Origin: Shinella granuli
GTDB taxonomy: Bacteria; Pseudomonadota; Alphaproteobacteria; Rhizobiales; Rhizobiaceae
NCBI RefSeq assembly: GCF_004341885.1
Contig: NZ_SLVX01000004.1
Span: 62,001-126,000 of the forward strand
Direction: 5' to 3'
Length of the DNA stretch: 64,000 nt
The notes beneath the pieces were generated by a model that searched no databases, was not told where the DNA came from, and worked only from the letters and a program-made list of their open reading frames with translations. The position numbers were made by a program, and so were the translations under genes. Positions 45,782 through 56,489 of this stretch are shown here, piece by piece; the first letter of the stretch is position 1; the number at the start of each line of letters is the position of its first letter.

Positions 45782-47316
45782 CAGAGGCTCTCCAAAAAAG
45801 TCAGAAGGGCGTCGCGGTCGTGTTTTTCCAGCGCGGCGAAGCGGTCGCGCGCCGCCTGGGCCTCCCCGCCGTGCCAGAGGATGGCCTCGGTGAGGTTGCG
45901 GGCGCGCCCGTCATGCAGGAAGAGCGTATGGCCGTTGACGGTTTTTGTAAGGCCGATGCCCCAGAGCGGCGGCGTGCGCCATTCCCGCCCGGTCGCCACG
46001 CCGACCGCCTGCCCGTCGGCAAGGCCCTCGCCCATGTCGTGCAGCAGGAAATCGGAATAGGGCCAGATGAGCTGGAAGGCATGGGCCTTGTTGCCGGCAT
46101 CGCGCCGGGTGACGAATTTCGGCTGGTGGCAGCGTGTACAGCCCGTCTCGTAGAACACGCGCTTGCCGTTCAGCGTTTCGGCGAAACTCGCCTTGCGCCG
46201 TGCCGGCACGGCAAGGTTCTCCGCATAGAAGGTGACGAGGTCCATTACCGGCGGCGGGGCTTCGGCATCGCCGAGCCGCTTCTGCACGCCGTCCGGCCGG
46301 TCGAGGCAGGCTTTCTGTGCGGGCGTGCAGTCGCCCTGGTGCAGCGGCACCTCCGGCGTCGAAAGGCCGATGTCGAAGGCGAAGGCGTCGGCGCTCTGCT
46401 GGCGCACGGTGGCCGACTGCGCCTTCCAGCCAAAGCGGCCGAGCGCCTCCTTGCCCGTCTTCGGATCGATGGCGATGGCTGCCTTGCCGCTGATGCCGTC
46501 GCCATCCGCGTCGTCGGGGTCGGCAAGGGCGAGGATATCCGCCTCGTGGATGGCCTGGACGAGGCCGAGGCCGAGCATCGGCTGGGTGACGCGCGGCGAG
46601 AGCGTCGTCGTCGCATCGAGGTCGCCATAGGCGAGATCGGCGACGGAGTATGTCGGCCGGCGCAGCGTGACGACCTCGCCGCCGGCAAGCGTCACCGGCT
46701 CCTCGGTATAGTCGATCACCATGCGGCCCTCGGCCTTGAGGCCGGGTATGGCGAGATCCTGAAGCTGGCGGCCGTAGATCGGATCCGGCAGGCTCATCTC
46801 GCGAAAACTCTTCAGCGCCGCCTCGTCCTCCGGCGTCCTGGCCGCGCGGGCGAGGCGCAGGAACATCGACGTCGCCTCGGCGGCGCCCTCCGGCGGATGG
46901 CCGCGGCCGTCCTTGATGTGGCAGGTCTGGCAGGAGCGCGCATTGTAGAGCGGCCCGAGTCCGTCGGAGGCCTGGGTGGAGGAGGGCGAGGAGACCCAGA
47001 GTTTCTGGAAGAGCGCGTTGCCGAGCTTGAACGTCTCTTCTTCCGCGAAGGTGATGTTCTCGGAGAAGTGGGAGAAGCTGTTGACGTTGACGGATGCAAG
47101 CGACGTCGTCGCCCCGCCGGACATCGCCTCATAGGCTTCGGCCTTGGAAAAATCCGTCGCTGGCGCCGTCACCGCGGCGACGCGCTTGCGGTCCTTTTCG
47201 GAGAGATCATCGCGCCCGCGGCCGGTGGAATGGGCAGGTCCCAGAACGAAAACGCCCGCCACGACGGACACCGCGGCAAGAGCCGCGAGCAGAGGGCGGG
47301 CGGGGCGTTCTGTCAT
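45781..47316 (-). CDS. Di-heme cytochrome c-type oxidoreductase (DUF1111)
   Basis: The protein (511 aa) starts MTERPARPLLAALAAVSVVA, a signal or anchor. It has two heme c sites, CQTCHIKDGRG (~125) and CTRCHQPKF (~395), plus ALFGLG-type and ATG-type MauG-like segments (LWGIGLTKTVNGHTLFLHDG ~440). DUF1111 proteins resemble di-heme peroxidases and act in the periplasm. It is the second gene of the iron operon and its stop overlaps the next imelysin start. Confidence 0.88.
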   Translation of the reverse strand: MTERPARPLLAALAAVSVVAGVFVLGPAHSTGRGRDDLSEKDRKRVAAVTAPATDFSKAEAYEAMSGGATTSLASVNVNSFSHFSENITFAEEETFKLGNALFQKLWVSSPSSTQASDGLGPLYNARSCQTCHIKDGRGHPPEGAAEATSMFLRLARAARTPEDEAALKSFREMSLPDPIYGRQLQDLAIPGLKAEGRMVIDYTEEPVTLAGGEVVTLRRPTYSVADLAYGDLDATTTLSPRVTQPMLGLGLVQAIHEADILALADPDDADGDGISGKAAIAIDPKTGKEALGRFGWKAQSATVRQQSADAFAFDIGLSTPEVPLHQGDCTPAQKACLDRPDGVQKRLGDAEAPPPVMDLVTFYAENLAVPARRKASFAETLNGKRVFYETGCTRCHQPKFVTRRDAGNKAHAFQLIWPYSDFLLHDMGEGLADGQAVGVATGREWRTPPLWGIGLTKTVNGHTLFLHDGRARNLTEAILWHGGEAQAARDRFAALEKHDRDALLTFLESL

Positions 47317-47359
47317 GTATGGATCGGGCCGCCACCCGGGGGAGGCGGCCCGCCTTCTA

Positions 47360-48637
47360 TCATTGGAAGACAGCGTTAGGATTATCCAGGCTGTCGGAGC
47401 CTTCAAGCTCGATCGTGCCGAGGTCGAGCGAGGCGATGACGCGTTCGATCGTCCTGGTCTGGTCGATCAGGCTGTCGACGGCGGCCTGGACGACCTTGTT
47501 GCCCTCCTCGTTGCCCTCGCCGATCATCTGGTCATAGGCTTCGCCGCCTTCCGCGCGGTCCACCAGCGCCTTGAAGGCGGCATGGCTGGCGTCGAGCTTG
47601 GCCTTCATCTCCGTGTCGAGCGCGGCGTCCTTTTCCGCGACCAGCTCGGAGAGCGAGGGGCCGGCGAGCTTCGAGCCGTCCGGACGGGTATATTCACCCG
47701 TATAGACGGTCTCGATGCCGACGACGTCGTAGTAGTGCGAGTTGTGCGTGTTGTCGGAGAAGCAATCGTGCTCTTCTTCCGGATCGTGCAGCAGGAGGCC
47801 GAGCTTCATGCGCTCGCCGGCAAGTTCGCCATAGGAGAGCGAGCCCATGCCGGTCAGCATGGCGGTGATGCCGGCCTTCGGATCGGCGGTGACGTTCTTG
47901 GCGGCGTCGCCATCGGGCGCCCAGGCGTTCACCATCTCTTCGAGGTCGGTGACGAGCAGCGAGGATGCGGCCTTCAGGTAGGCGGCGCGCCGGTCGCAAT
48001 TGCCGTTGGTGCAATTGGCCGCGTCATAGTCGCTCGCCTGGCGGTTGCCCGCGCCCTTGCCGGTGCCGTTGAGGTCTTGGCCCCACAGCAGGAATTCGAT
48101 GGCGTGGTAGCCGGTCGCGACGTTCGCTTCCACTTCGCCCGCCTCGTGCAGTTCCTGCAGCACCGCCGGCGTAATGGTGGTGGCGTCGATCGTCTTGCCG
48201 CCGATCTCCAGCGTCGGATTGGCGATGACATTGCCGACGAAGAGGGCGTTCTCGTCGCTCTCCGTGCCGTAGCTGGCATCGACATAGTCGATCAGGCCCT
48301 CGTCGAGCGGCCAGGCGTTGACCTTGCCTTCCCAGTCGTCGACCAGCGGATTGCCGAAGCGATAGGCTTCCGTCTGCTGGTAGGGCACGCGGGACTTCAG
48401 CCAGGCTTCGCGCGCGGCCTTCAGCGTTTCGTCGCTCGGCGTGGCGATGAGCGCGTCGACCGCTGCGTCGAGCGCCTTTGCGGCGTCGAGCGAGTCGGAG
48501 AATTTGGCATGCGCGATCTCGGCATAGTGCTTGACGATCGCGGCCGGATCGGCGGCCGCATGGGCCGAACCGATGGCAAGGCTTGACGCCGCGGCAGCAA
48601 GCGCAAAGGCGGCCGCGCGAAGAAGGGAAGTGGTCAT
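47360..48637 (-). CDS. Imelysin-family periplasmic protein (first copy, IrpA type)
   Basis: The protein (425 aa) has a Sec signal (MTTSLLRAAAFALAAAASSLAIGSAHA) and a complete imelysin domain with GxHxxE as ATGYHAIEFLLWGQDL (~172) and the partner segment HDPEEEHDCFSDNTHNSHYYD (~290). Two cysteine pairs (NCTNGNC ~205) may form a disulfide. Imelysin proteins are iron-regulated. It is the first gene of the operon and is preceded by a candidate Irr box 162 nt upstream. Confidence 0.9.
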   Translation of the reverse strand: MTTSLLRAAAFALAAAASSLAIGSAHAAADPAAIVKHYAEIAHAKFSDSLDAAKALDAAVDALIATPSDETLKAAREAWLKSRVPYQQTEAYRFGNPLVDDWEGKVNAWPLDEGLIDYVDASYGTESDENALFVGNVIANPTLEIGGKTIDATTITPAVLQELHEAGEVEANVATGYHAIEFLLWGQDLNGTGKGAGNRQASDYDAANCTNGNCDRRAAYLKAASSLLVTDLEEMVNAWAPDGDAAKNVTADPKAGITAMLTGMGSLSYGELAGERMKLGLLLHDPEEEHDCFSDNTHNSHYYDVVGIETVYTGEYTRPDGSKLAGPSLSELVAEKDAALDTEMKAKLDASHAAFKALVDRAEGGEAYDQMIGEGNEEGNKVVQAAVDSLIDQTRTIERVIASLDLGTIELEGSDSLDNPNAVFQ

Positions 48638-48798
48638 GACGTCTCCTGGTGTCCTGTTCGATGTGTCCCCCGACACCGGACGTCACGGCTTGCCTCCCTT
48701 GGCCGCCGCCGCCCGGATGGTCCGGCATCCCGCCGGGCCCGGGATTATTCAGGCGTTACTGTCATGGACCAAATAAAAACTGGTGTCAAAGTGTATAG

Positions 48799-48815
48799 TT
48801 TAGAACGATTTCAAG
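48799..48815 (-). promoter_or_regulatory. Candidate iron-control element (Irr/ICE box) upstream of the imelysin operon
   Basis: TTTAGAACGATTTCAAG on the plus strand (CTTGAAATCGTTCTAAA on the minus strand) matches the recalled ICE consensus TTTAGAA-N3-TTCTAAA at all but three positions. It lies in the AT-richer gap between rsmB/F and the first imelysin gene. Confidence 0.55.
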
Positions 48816-48848
48816 CTGTTCCGGTACACTTGACAGAGCGCAACCGCC

Positions 48849-50138
48849 TCAGGCCTTGCGGCCCATCGCGCAGAAGAAGAAGCCGTCCGTATCGGTCGAG
48901 GCCGGCGTCAGGGTGACGGTCTTGCCGTCGCGCGACCAGGGCTGCGGCTTGTCCGCGCCGAACAGCTTCTTCCAGGTGTCGGTGGCGGGGAGAATCTCGA
49001 ACTCCGGATTGGCCGCGCAGAAGCCATGCACCTGTTCCTCGTTCTCCTGCGGCAGGATCGAACAGGTGACATAGAGCAGGAAGCCGCCCGGACGCACGAA
49101 GGCGCTGGCATTGGCAAGCGCCTCCTGCTGCTGGGTGAGGCGTTCCTCGAGGTTCTTTTCGGTGAGGCGCCATTTGGTGTCCGGCCGGCGGCGCCAGGTG
49201 CCGGTGCCCGTGCAGGGGGCGTCGACCAGCACGCGGTCGAAGCGGCCGTTCAGCGGGGCAAGGCTGGCAATGGTCTCGTGCACCTGGACATTGCGCGTGC
49301 CGGCACGCTTCAGCCGCTCGATGATCGGGGCGAGGCGCTTGCGGTCGGTGTCGTAGGCGTGCACCTGGCCCTTGTTGTGCATGGCGGCCGCCATGGCGAG
49401 CGTCTTGCCGCCGCCGCCGGCGCAGAAGTCGAGCACCTGCTCGCCCTCCTGGGGCACGACGAGATCGGCGACGATCTGCGAGCCTTCGTCCTGCACCTCG
49501 AACCAGCCCTTCTGGAAGGCGAGGTCTGCGGTGACGTTCGGCAGGCGCGAGGGGCCTTCGCCGGCGGGAATGCGGATGCCCTCGCGGGCGATGGCCGAGG
49601 CGACGGCGGCGTTGCGCTCCAGCGCCTTCAGCACCTTGTCGCGGCCGGCCTTCAGCGTGTTGGCGCGCAGGTCCAGCGTCGGCCGGCCGGCAAGCGCCTT
49701 GGCCTCCGTCAGCCAGGCCTCGCCGAAATTGGCCTCGAAGGCGGGCTGGATCCATTCGGGAATGTCGCCCTGCACATGCGGCGCGGCGTCCTCGAGATCG
49801 CGGGCGCGGAAGGCGGCAAGCTTTTCGTCGGAAATGGGCTCCGGGGCAAAACGGTCGCCGTCGAACTCGGCGGCAAGCGCCTCGGGGGCGAGGCCCCACT
49901 GGCGCAGGAGCACGGCATGGCCGAGGGCGGCGGGGCTGTCGTCGTCCATCAGGTAGGCGTGCGACAGTTTCATGCGCAGCGCGTCATAGACGATATTGCC
50001 GATCGCGGCGCGATCGCCGGAACCGGCGAACCGATGGGAGAGGCCCCAGTCCTTGAGCGCATCGGCGACGGGGCGCCGCCGCGTCTCGATATCCGTCAGA
50101 ACCTCGATGGCTCCCGAGAGCCGCCCACCCAATCGCAT
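48849..50138 (-). CDS. 16S rRNA (cytosine-C5) methyltransferase, RsmB/RsmF family
   Basis: The protein (429 aa) is a SAM-dependent RNA m5C methyltransferase. The SAM motif is VLDFCAGGGGKTLAMAAAMHN (~238-258); the two catalytic Cys are in DRVLVDAPCTGTGTWRR (~310) and LLYVTCSILPQENE (~370). The N-terminal segment resembles a NusB-like extension. It starts at ATG 50138. RsmB versus RsmF site preference is not decided. Confidence 0.92.
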   Translation of the reverse strand: MRLGGRLSGAIEVLTDIETRRRPVADALKDWGLSHRFAGSGDRAAIGNIVYDALRMKLSHAYLMDDDSPAALGHAVLLRQWGLAPEALAAEFDGDRFAPEPISDEKLAAFRARDLEDAAPHVQGDIPEWIQPAFEANFGEAWLTEAKALAGRPTLDLRANTLKAGRDKVLKALERNAAVASAIAREGIRIPAGEGPSRLPNVTADLAFQKGWFEVQDEGSQIVADLVVPQEGEQVLDFCAGGGGKTLAMAAAMHNKGQVHAYDTDRKRLAPIIERLKRAGTRNVQVHETIASLAPLNGRFDRVLVDAPCTGTGTWRRRPDTKWRLTEKNLEERLTQQQEALANASAFVRPGGFLLYVTCSILPQENEEQVHGFCAANPEFEILPATDTWKKLFGADKPQPWSRDGKTVTLTPASTDTDGFFFCAMGRKA

Positions 50139-50213
50139 CCGTCTACTCCGTTTTGCGTCGTGGTAGCGGCGGAATGCGCGAAGGGCAAGCCGGGAGCCGC
50201 ACAATAGCGCTCG

Positions 50214-50576
50214 TCAGCCGATGACTTCGTAACAGATCTTGGCGTGGCCGGAGCGGATCATGCCGATGTTGGAGGCGGCGGCCTTGGAGAGGTCGAGCAC
50301 CCGGCCGCGGATGAACGGGCCGCGGTCGTTGATGCGCACCACGACGCTCTTGCCGTTGTTCGCGTTGGTGACCTTCACCTTGGTGCCGAAGCGCAGGCTC
50401 CGGTGGGCAGCCGTCAGGAGGTTCGGGTTCATGCGCTCGCCGGAGGCGGTGCGCGAGTGCAGCGCATACCAGGAGGCACGACCGCAACCGGCGGCCTCAG
50501 CATCGGAGAATGTAACGAAGGTGGAGGCGGCTGTGACGAGCGAGGCGAGCGCGAGGCTGGAGAGCTTGAGCATCAT
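50214..50576 (-). CDS. rlpA: Septal ring lytic transglycosylase-like RlpA protein
   Basis: The protein (120 aa) has a signal peptide ([20 protein letters not shown] to SDAEA) and one double-psi beta-barrel domain: [20 protein letters not shown] (~32-51), [18 protein letters not shown] and [11 protein letters not shown] (~84), with Asp in the conserved INDRGPF. It lacks the lipobox and SPOR domain of longer RlpA, so it is a short secreted form. It acts on cell-wall glycan. Confidence 0.88.
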   Translation of the reverse strand: MMLKLSSLALASLVTAASTFVTFSDAEAAGCGRASWYALHSRTASGERMNPNLLTAAHRSLRFGTKVKVTNANNGKSVVVRINDRGPFIRGRVLDLSKAAASNIGMIRSGHAKICYEVIG

Positions 50577-50937
50577 GTATCGGATGACCTTCCGGAAAAG
50601 TTGTGAACTTCCGCTGTGATGATCGCCCTATGAAGAAGCAAAAATGGCGAAAACGTGCCTCAACCCGCCGCAATTGCTGTGGGGAGGCCGCAGGATATAC
50701 AGTCCATCGCCGGCGATGGATTTTTCACCTGCATCCGTGTGACGAAAAAGAATCTTCTGAATCAGTGACTAAACTGATTTGACTTGAAAGTTGGAATGTC
50801 CATCCGACAATCGTGCAAATTCTCGGAAAAAACTTTAAATATTAGCGATTGCTGCGCAGGAATTCGGCGGCAAAAATGAGGCAGATAAATTAAAGGTTGT
50901 ATTAAATCGCAAAAACCGGTCCTGCCGGCCTCGCCCT
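50577..50937. other. 361-nt gene-free, AT-rich intergenic region
   Basis: This is the longest gap in the window and is visibly richer in A and T than its surroundings, especially 50740-50910. It contains the inverted repeat AATCAG (50760-50765)/CTGATT. It holds the rlpA promoter (rlpA reads leftward) and the end of the SDR-like gene. No ORF, tRNA or known repeat is visible. Confidence 0.6.
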
Positions 50938-51809
50938 TCAACCTCGCCAGCGGCCGGACGCATGGAGCTCGGCGAGCGACTGGCGGTAGTCGGGAAAGCG
51001 GAATTCGAAGCCGGCAGCACGCAGCTTGGCGTTCGAGACGCGCTTGTTCTCCCCGTAGAAAGACCGGGCCATGGGGGAAAGTTCCGCCGTCTCGAACGGA
51101 ATATCGGGCGGCACCGGCAGGCCCATCAGCCAGGCAGCTTCGGCCACCACGTCCTGCGGCGGACCGGGCTCGTTGTCGGTGATGTTCCAGAGGCCGCCGA
51201 GGGACTTCTGTGCAAGGAAGAGGGCCGCGCCGCCGATGTCCTCGACGCGGATGCGGTTGAACACCTGGTCCTTCTTGACGAGGCGGCGGGCGGTGCCCTC
51301 TTCCATGTTGCGCAGCGCATTGCGGCCCGGCCCGTAGATGCCGGCAAGGCGCAGCACGGCAACGGGCAGGCCCGAGGCCCTGCCGAAGTCGAGCCAGTGG
51401 TTCTCCGCCTCCACCCGTTCGATGGAGCGGGCGGAAACCGGGTTCAGCACCGTGTCCTCGTCCACCCAGCCACCCTTGTGGTCGCCGTAGACGCCGACGG
51501 TGGAGAGGTAGCCGGCCCAGGCGAGTTTCGGCATCAGGGCGGAGATCGACGGCGTGCCGGGGCGGAACAGCGGGTCGCCCTCCTTGCCGGGCGCGATGGA
51601 CTGCACGACATGGGTGGCGCGCGCCATGTCGGCCGCAAGGGCCTCGGGGATCGGACCGCCGTCGTAGAGGATCGGCGCGATGCCGAGGGCGTGAAGGCCC
51701 TCCGCCTTCTCCGTCGAGCGCGTCGTGCCGGAGACGGAAAAACCGGCCGCCCTGAAGGTCTGGCCGATGGCCCTGCCGGAGAAGCCGGCGCCGAGGATCA
51801 GGAGATGCG

Positions 51810-51813
<4 letters not shown>
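50938..51813 (-). CDS. NAD-dependent epimerase/SDR-like protein (YeeZ type)
   Basis: The protein (291 aa) is an extended/atypical SDR: cofactor loop [20 protein letters not shown] (~5-24), [17 protein letters not shown] (~103) and [15 protein letters not shown] (~158). It overlaps the queG stop by 4 nt, so the two are one operon. In rhizobia this gene usually stands next to queG and gst. Function is unknown; YeeZ has been tied only loosely to DNA repair or cell-wall phenotype. Confidence 0.82.
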
Positions 51814-52955
<1,142 letters not shown>

Positions 52956-52965
52956 CGTCCCGTCC

Positions 52966-53658
52966 TCAGAAGTCGAGGTCCGCGTAATGCGAGACCGGGG
53001 TGACGCCGCGCACGCGCTCGGCCAGCAGCGGGCGGAAGGAGGGGCGGGACTTCAGCCGCTGGTACCAGTCCTTGGCCTGCGGCGCGTCCGCCCAGTTGAT
53101 CTCGCCCATATAGTCGAGCACCGAAAGACAGGCCGCGGCGGCAAGGTCGGCATAGGAGAGGCGATCGCCGGCGAGATAGGTGCGCGAACCGGCGAGCCAG
53201 GAAAGATACTTCATGTGCTGGCGGATATTGGCGCGTGAATTGCGCAGGATCTTGCTGTCCGGCGGGCCGCCGCCCTGGTCCGGCGTCATCTGCAGCTTGA
53301 AGATGCGCTCGCGCACCAGCGGGCGCGTCACGTCCTGCTCCATCTTCTGCAGGAACCATTCCGTCAGGCGGCGGATTTCCGCGCGCTGGAAGGGGTCTTC
53401 GGCGAGCAGCCGGCGGTCGCGTTTCAGGACGCCGTGCGTTTCGTCGAGATATTCGGAGATGATGCTCGCGCCGCAGAGCGCCCGCATGCTGTCGTCGACA
53501 TAGACGGGCAGCGTGCCGGCCGGGTTGAGGGCGAGGAAATCGCGGCGGTTTTCCCAGGGCTGTTCTTCGGCAAGCTCCGTCTGGAACCCGTATTCCGCCA
53601 GGATGAGGCGGACGAAGCGGGAGGCGGCGGACATCGGGTGATGGTAGAGTGTGGGCAT
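52966..53658 (-). CDS. gst: Glutathione S-transferase family protein
   Basis: The protein (230 aa) has a thioredoxin-like N-terminal domain ([21 protein letters not shown] ~3-23, glutathione-site Ser; [12 protein letters not shown] ~51) and an all-alpha C-terminal domain ([20 protein letters not shown] ~164). It lies 10 nt behind the queG start, same strand. Its substrate is unknown. Confidence 0.88.
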   Translation of the reverse strand: MPTLYHHPMSAASRFVRLILAEYGFQTELAEEQPWENRRDFLALNPAGTLPVYVDDSMRALCGASIISEYLDETHGVLKRDRRLLAEDPFQRAEIRRLTEWFLQKMEQDVTRPLVRERIFKLQMTPDQGGGPPDSKILRNSRANIRQHMKYLSWLAGSRTYLAGDRLSYADLAAAACLSVLDYMGEINWADAPQAKDWYQRLKSRPSFRPLLAERVRGVTPVSHYADLDF

Positions 53659-53844
53659 CAGGCTGCTTTGCTGGTCTTGCGGAAGGGGCTGTGGCCGGGT
53701 CGAGCGCGCATGCGGGCTGATTTGACCATGGCTGATTTGACGAACCTATAGAAATTTGGTGGTACAAACACAAGCGAATCGGGCTTTTTGCCGTATGTCC
53801 GCTTCATTTCGTGGCTTTCCTCCCCTTTTCCCCAAGGAACCTCC

Positions 53845-54651
53845 ATGGCAGACCAGTCCATCGTCAGCGCCCTCATTCTCGGTTTGATCGAGGGCCTGAC
53901 CGAATTCATCCCCGTGTCCTCCACCGCCCATATCCTGCTCGCCGGGCATTTCCTCGGCTTCAAGTCGCCGGGCAACACCTTCGCCGTGCTCATCCAGCTC
54001 GGCGCGATCCTCGCGATCCTCTCCGTCTATGCGGCGAAGCTGCTGAGGATCGCGTTTGCGCTGCCGTCGAGCCCGGAGGCGCGGCGCTTCGTCGTCAGCG
54101 TGCTCATCGCCTTCCTGCCGGCCGCCGTCATCGGCGCGCTGGCGCATGATTTCATCAAGACGGTGCTCTTCGAAACCCCGATGCTGATCTGCATCGTGCT
54201 GATCGTCGGCGGCGTCATCCTCTATGTGATCGACCGCCTGCCGCTGCAGCCGCGCTATACGGATGCGATGAAGTACCCGCCGTCGCTCGCCTTCAAGATC
54301 GGCCTTTTCCAGTGCCTGGCCATGATCCCCGGCACCTCGCGCTCGGGCGCGACGATCGCCGGCGCCCTGCTGATGGGCACGGACAAGCGCTCGGCGGCGG
54401 AGTTTTCCTTCTTCCTCGCCATGCCGACCATGGTCGGCGCCTTCACGCTCGATCTCTACAAGAACCGCGACGCGCTTTCGTCCGACGACCTTCTCGTCAT
54501 CGGCGTCGGCTTCGTCGCAGCCTTCGTGGCAGGTCTCTTCGTCGTGCGCTCGCTGCTCGACTTCGTCTCGCGCCGCGGCTTCACGCTGTTCGCCATCTGG
54601 CGGATCGTCGTGGGAACGCTGGGCCTGATCGGCCTTCTGATCTTCGGGTGA
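53845..54651 (+). CDS. uppP: Undecaprenyl-diphosphatase
   Basis: The protein (268 aa) dephosphorylates undecaprenyl diphosphate to recycle the cell-wall lipid carrier. [20 protein letters not shown] (~16-35) and [18 protein letters not shown] (~164) are the two UppP catalytic motifs, with about seven or eight membrane helices. ATG 53845 has AAGGAAC 8 nt upstream. It is divergent from gst. Confidence 0.95.
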   Translation: MADQSIVSALILGLIEGLTEFIPVSSTAHILLAGHFLGFKSPGNTFAVLIQLGAILAILSVYAAKLLRIAFALPSSPEARRFVVSVLIAFLPAAVIGALAHDFIKTVLFETPMLICIVLIVGGVILYVIDRLPLQPRYTDAMKYPPSLAFKIGLFQCLAMIPGTSRSGATIAGALLMGTDKRSAAEFSFFLAMPTMVGAFTLDLYKNRDALSSDDLLVIGVGFVAAFVAGLFVVRSLLDFVSRRGFTLFAIWRIVVGTLGLIGLLIFG

Positions 54652-54684
54652 AGATTGTTGCGGCCGGCTCTGGCCGGCCGGCCC

Positions 54685-54834
54685 TTACTTGACCGAGGCG
54701 GTCGTGCAGGGATCGACGCCGTAGGCCGGCGAACAGCCGTGCTTGCCGGCCGAGACCGTCGACGGCGCGGCAAAGGATCCGGCCACGATGATCAGAGCCG
54801 AAAATCCGAAGAAGATTGCAATTGCCTTGCCCAT
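54685..54834 (-). CDS. Small membrane or secreted protein, unknown
   Basis: The protein has 49 aa and is convergent with uppP. MGKAIAIFFGFSALIIVAGS is a single hydrophobic segment, followed by FAAPSTVSAGKHGCSPAYGV and a tail with two Cys. The gap between the hydrophobic stretch and the tail suggests a signal peptide cleaved after VSA. A ribosome site is not strong. I do not recognise it. It is the shortest gene reported and the least certain. Confidence 0.5.
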   Translation of the reverse strand: MGKAIAIFFGFSALIIVAGSFAAPSTVSAGKHGCSPAYGVDPCTTASVK

Positions 54835-55020
54835 TGCGCCGGAAGCCTCTCAAAGTCCTGAAAATACGCCGCAGAACTGTCATCAGTACGACGCGACGGG
54901 GGCGGTGTTTATTCGCTGGTCCGAAGACAATCAATATCGCGACATGCTGAATCGCGCGTAAATGCCGCAGTGATTTTTTTAACCGCTGCATAAGTGCAAC
55001 AGCCCGCCCAAAGCGCTTCG

Positions 55021-55065
55021 AAAAAAACGGACCGGCCGGCGCGGGATTGCCCCGTGCCGGCCGGT
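55021..55065 (-). terminator. Intrinsic terminator of the NDUFA9-like gene
   Basis: On the plus strand ACCGGCCGGCGCGGG (55031-55045) and CCCGTGCCGGCCGGT (55051-55065) form a 15-bp stem with one mismatch. The A tract at 55021-55027 gives a run of U on the minus-strand transcript, directly behind the hairpin. Confidence 0.85.
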
Positions 55066-55084
55066 TCTTCGGGATGGAAATCGG

Positions 55085-56065
55085 TCAAGCGGTGCGGTCG
55101 ATCCGCGTGAACTGGCCCTGCGGGCGGTAGCGCACGAGGTAGCTCGGCAGGATCGCTTCGGCGAGCGCCGGCTCGATGCCGATGCCTTCGAGCGTGCGGC
55201 CTTCGCTGCGGGCGGCGTCGGAGACCACATTGTCGACACGCAGCAGCGTGACCTGGTCGGCCGTCAGCGGCGGCTTGATAAGGGGCACGAGCGAGGCGAT
55301 GGAGCCGATCAGCGAGGCGATGCCGAAGGGCAGCGAGACGAGCGGGTTCTTGCGGTCGACGATGCGCAGCATCAACTCGAGACACTGGCGGAAGGTCAGC
55401 ACTTCCGGGCCGCCGAGCTCGTAGATGCGGCCGCGCTCGATCGTGCCGTCCACCGAGCGGGCGACGGCTTCGGCGACGTCGGCGACGTAGACCGGTTGGA
55501 ACCTGGTGTGGCCGCCGCCGATCAGCGGCAGGGCCGGCGCATAGCGGGCCATGGTGGCGAACTTGTTGAAGAAGCCGTCCTCCGGGCCGAAGACGATGGA
55601 GGGGCGCAGGATGACGGCATCGGGAACCGTGCGCAGCACCGCCGTTTCGCCGCGCCCCTTGGTGCGGGCGTAGGAGGACGCGGAGTTCTCATCGGCGCCG
55701 ATGGCGGAGATGTGGGTGAGCTTCGCACCGGCGGCGCGGGCGGCTTCCGCCACCGCGCGGGCGCCGAAATCCTGCACGGCGTCGAAATTGTTGCGGCCGC
55801 TCTCGAAGAGGATGCCGACGCAGTTGATGACGTGGTCGGCACCTTCCACGGCGCGGTCGACGGACTGGCGGTAGCGCAGGTTCGCCTGCACGAAGGAGAT
55901 CTGGCCGACGCCGCCGATCGGCTGCAGGAAGCCGGCAAGGTCCGGCCGGCGGACGGCGACGCGGATGCGGTAGCCGCGGCGCGCCAGCGCGCGCACCACA
56001 TGACGCCCGACGAAGCCCGAGCCGCCGAAGACTGTGACGAGCGGCGGAAGGTTGGACAAGGTCAT
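55085..56065 (-). CDS. Complex I NDUFA9-like NAD(P)-binding protein
   Basis: The protein (326 aa) is an atypical SDR: VTVFGGSGFVGRHVVRALAR (~10-29), VINCVGILFESGRNNF (~81) and HISAIGADENSASSYARTKG (~117, degenerate Tyr-Lys). It is of the NDUFA9/YfcH-type group found next to uppP and pyrF in rhizobia. It may assist respiratory complex I or act alone; no other nuo genes are in the window. Confidence 0.85.
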   Translation of the reverse strand: MTLSNLPPLVTVFGGSGFVGRHVVRALARRGYRIRVAVRRPDLAGFLQPIGGVGQISFVQANLRYRQSVDRAVEGADHVINCVGILFESGRNNFDAVQDFGARAVAEAARAAGAKLTHISAIGADENSASSYARTKGRGETAVLRTVPDAVILRPSIVFGPEDGFFNKFATMARYAPALPLIGGGHTRFQPVYVADVAEAVARSVDGTIERGRIYELGGPEVLTFRQCLELMLRIVDRKNPLVSLPFGIASLIGSIASLVPLIKPPLTADQVTLLRVDNVVSDAARSEGRTLEGIGIEPALAEAILPSYLVRYRPQGQFTRIDRTA

Positions 56066-56185
56066 GAGGCTGCTCCTGAAGAACATTGTAGGTCGGTAGC
56101 GCCTACATAGCCCAAAGCGTTCGCAAGGTGAAGCGCGGCGAAGCGTCTCTTGTGCCGGGTTTTTCCGGGAGCCGGGATGGCCGGC

Positions 56186-56473
56186 TCAGAGGCCCTCGAC
56201 GACCACCATTTCCGCGTCCGCCACTTCCTGGCGGATGGCGGCGGCGATCTGGTATTCCGGCGAATTGTAGCAGTCGACAGCGGCCTGCAGCGAGGGGAAC
56301 TCGATGATCACGTTGCGGGCGCGCACGCGGCCTTCCAGTTGCGCGAAGGCGCCGCCGCGGGCGATGAAGTTCGCGCCGTACTTCTCGAAGGCCGGCTTGG
56401 CGGCGGCGACGTAGTCCTTGTAGCGTTCGGTGTCGCGCACATCGACCTGTGCGATCCAGTAACCCTTGGGCAT
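56186..56473 (-). CDS. DUF1330 protein (ferredoxin-like dimeric alpha/beta fold)
   Basis: The protein (95 aa, usual DUF1330 length) begins MPKGYWIAQVDVRDTERYKD and carries IARGGAFAQLEGRVRARNVI (~37) and FPSLQAAVDCYNSPEYQ (~59), the family blocks. It is a small cytosolic protein of unknown function that forms a dimer in structural genomics work. It lies 16 nt downstream of pyrF, same strand. Confidence 0.9.
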   Translation of the reverse strand: MPKGYWIAQVDVRDTERYKDYVAAAKPAFEKYGANFIARGGAFAQLEGRVRARNVIIEFPSLQAAVDCYNSPEYQIAAAIRQEVADAEMVVVEGL

Positions 56474-56489
56474 GTCTCTCTCCCTTTTG

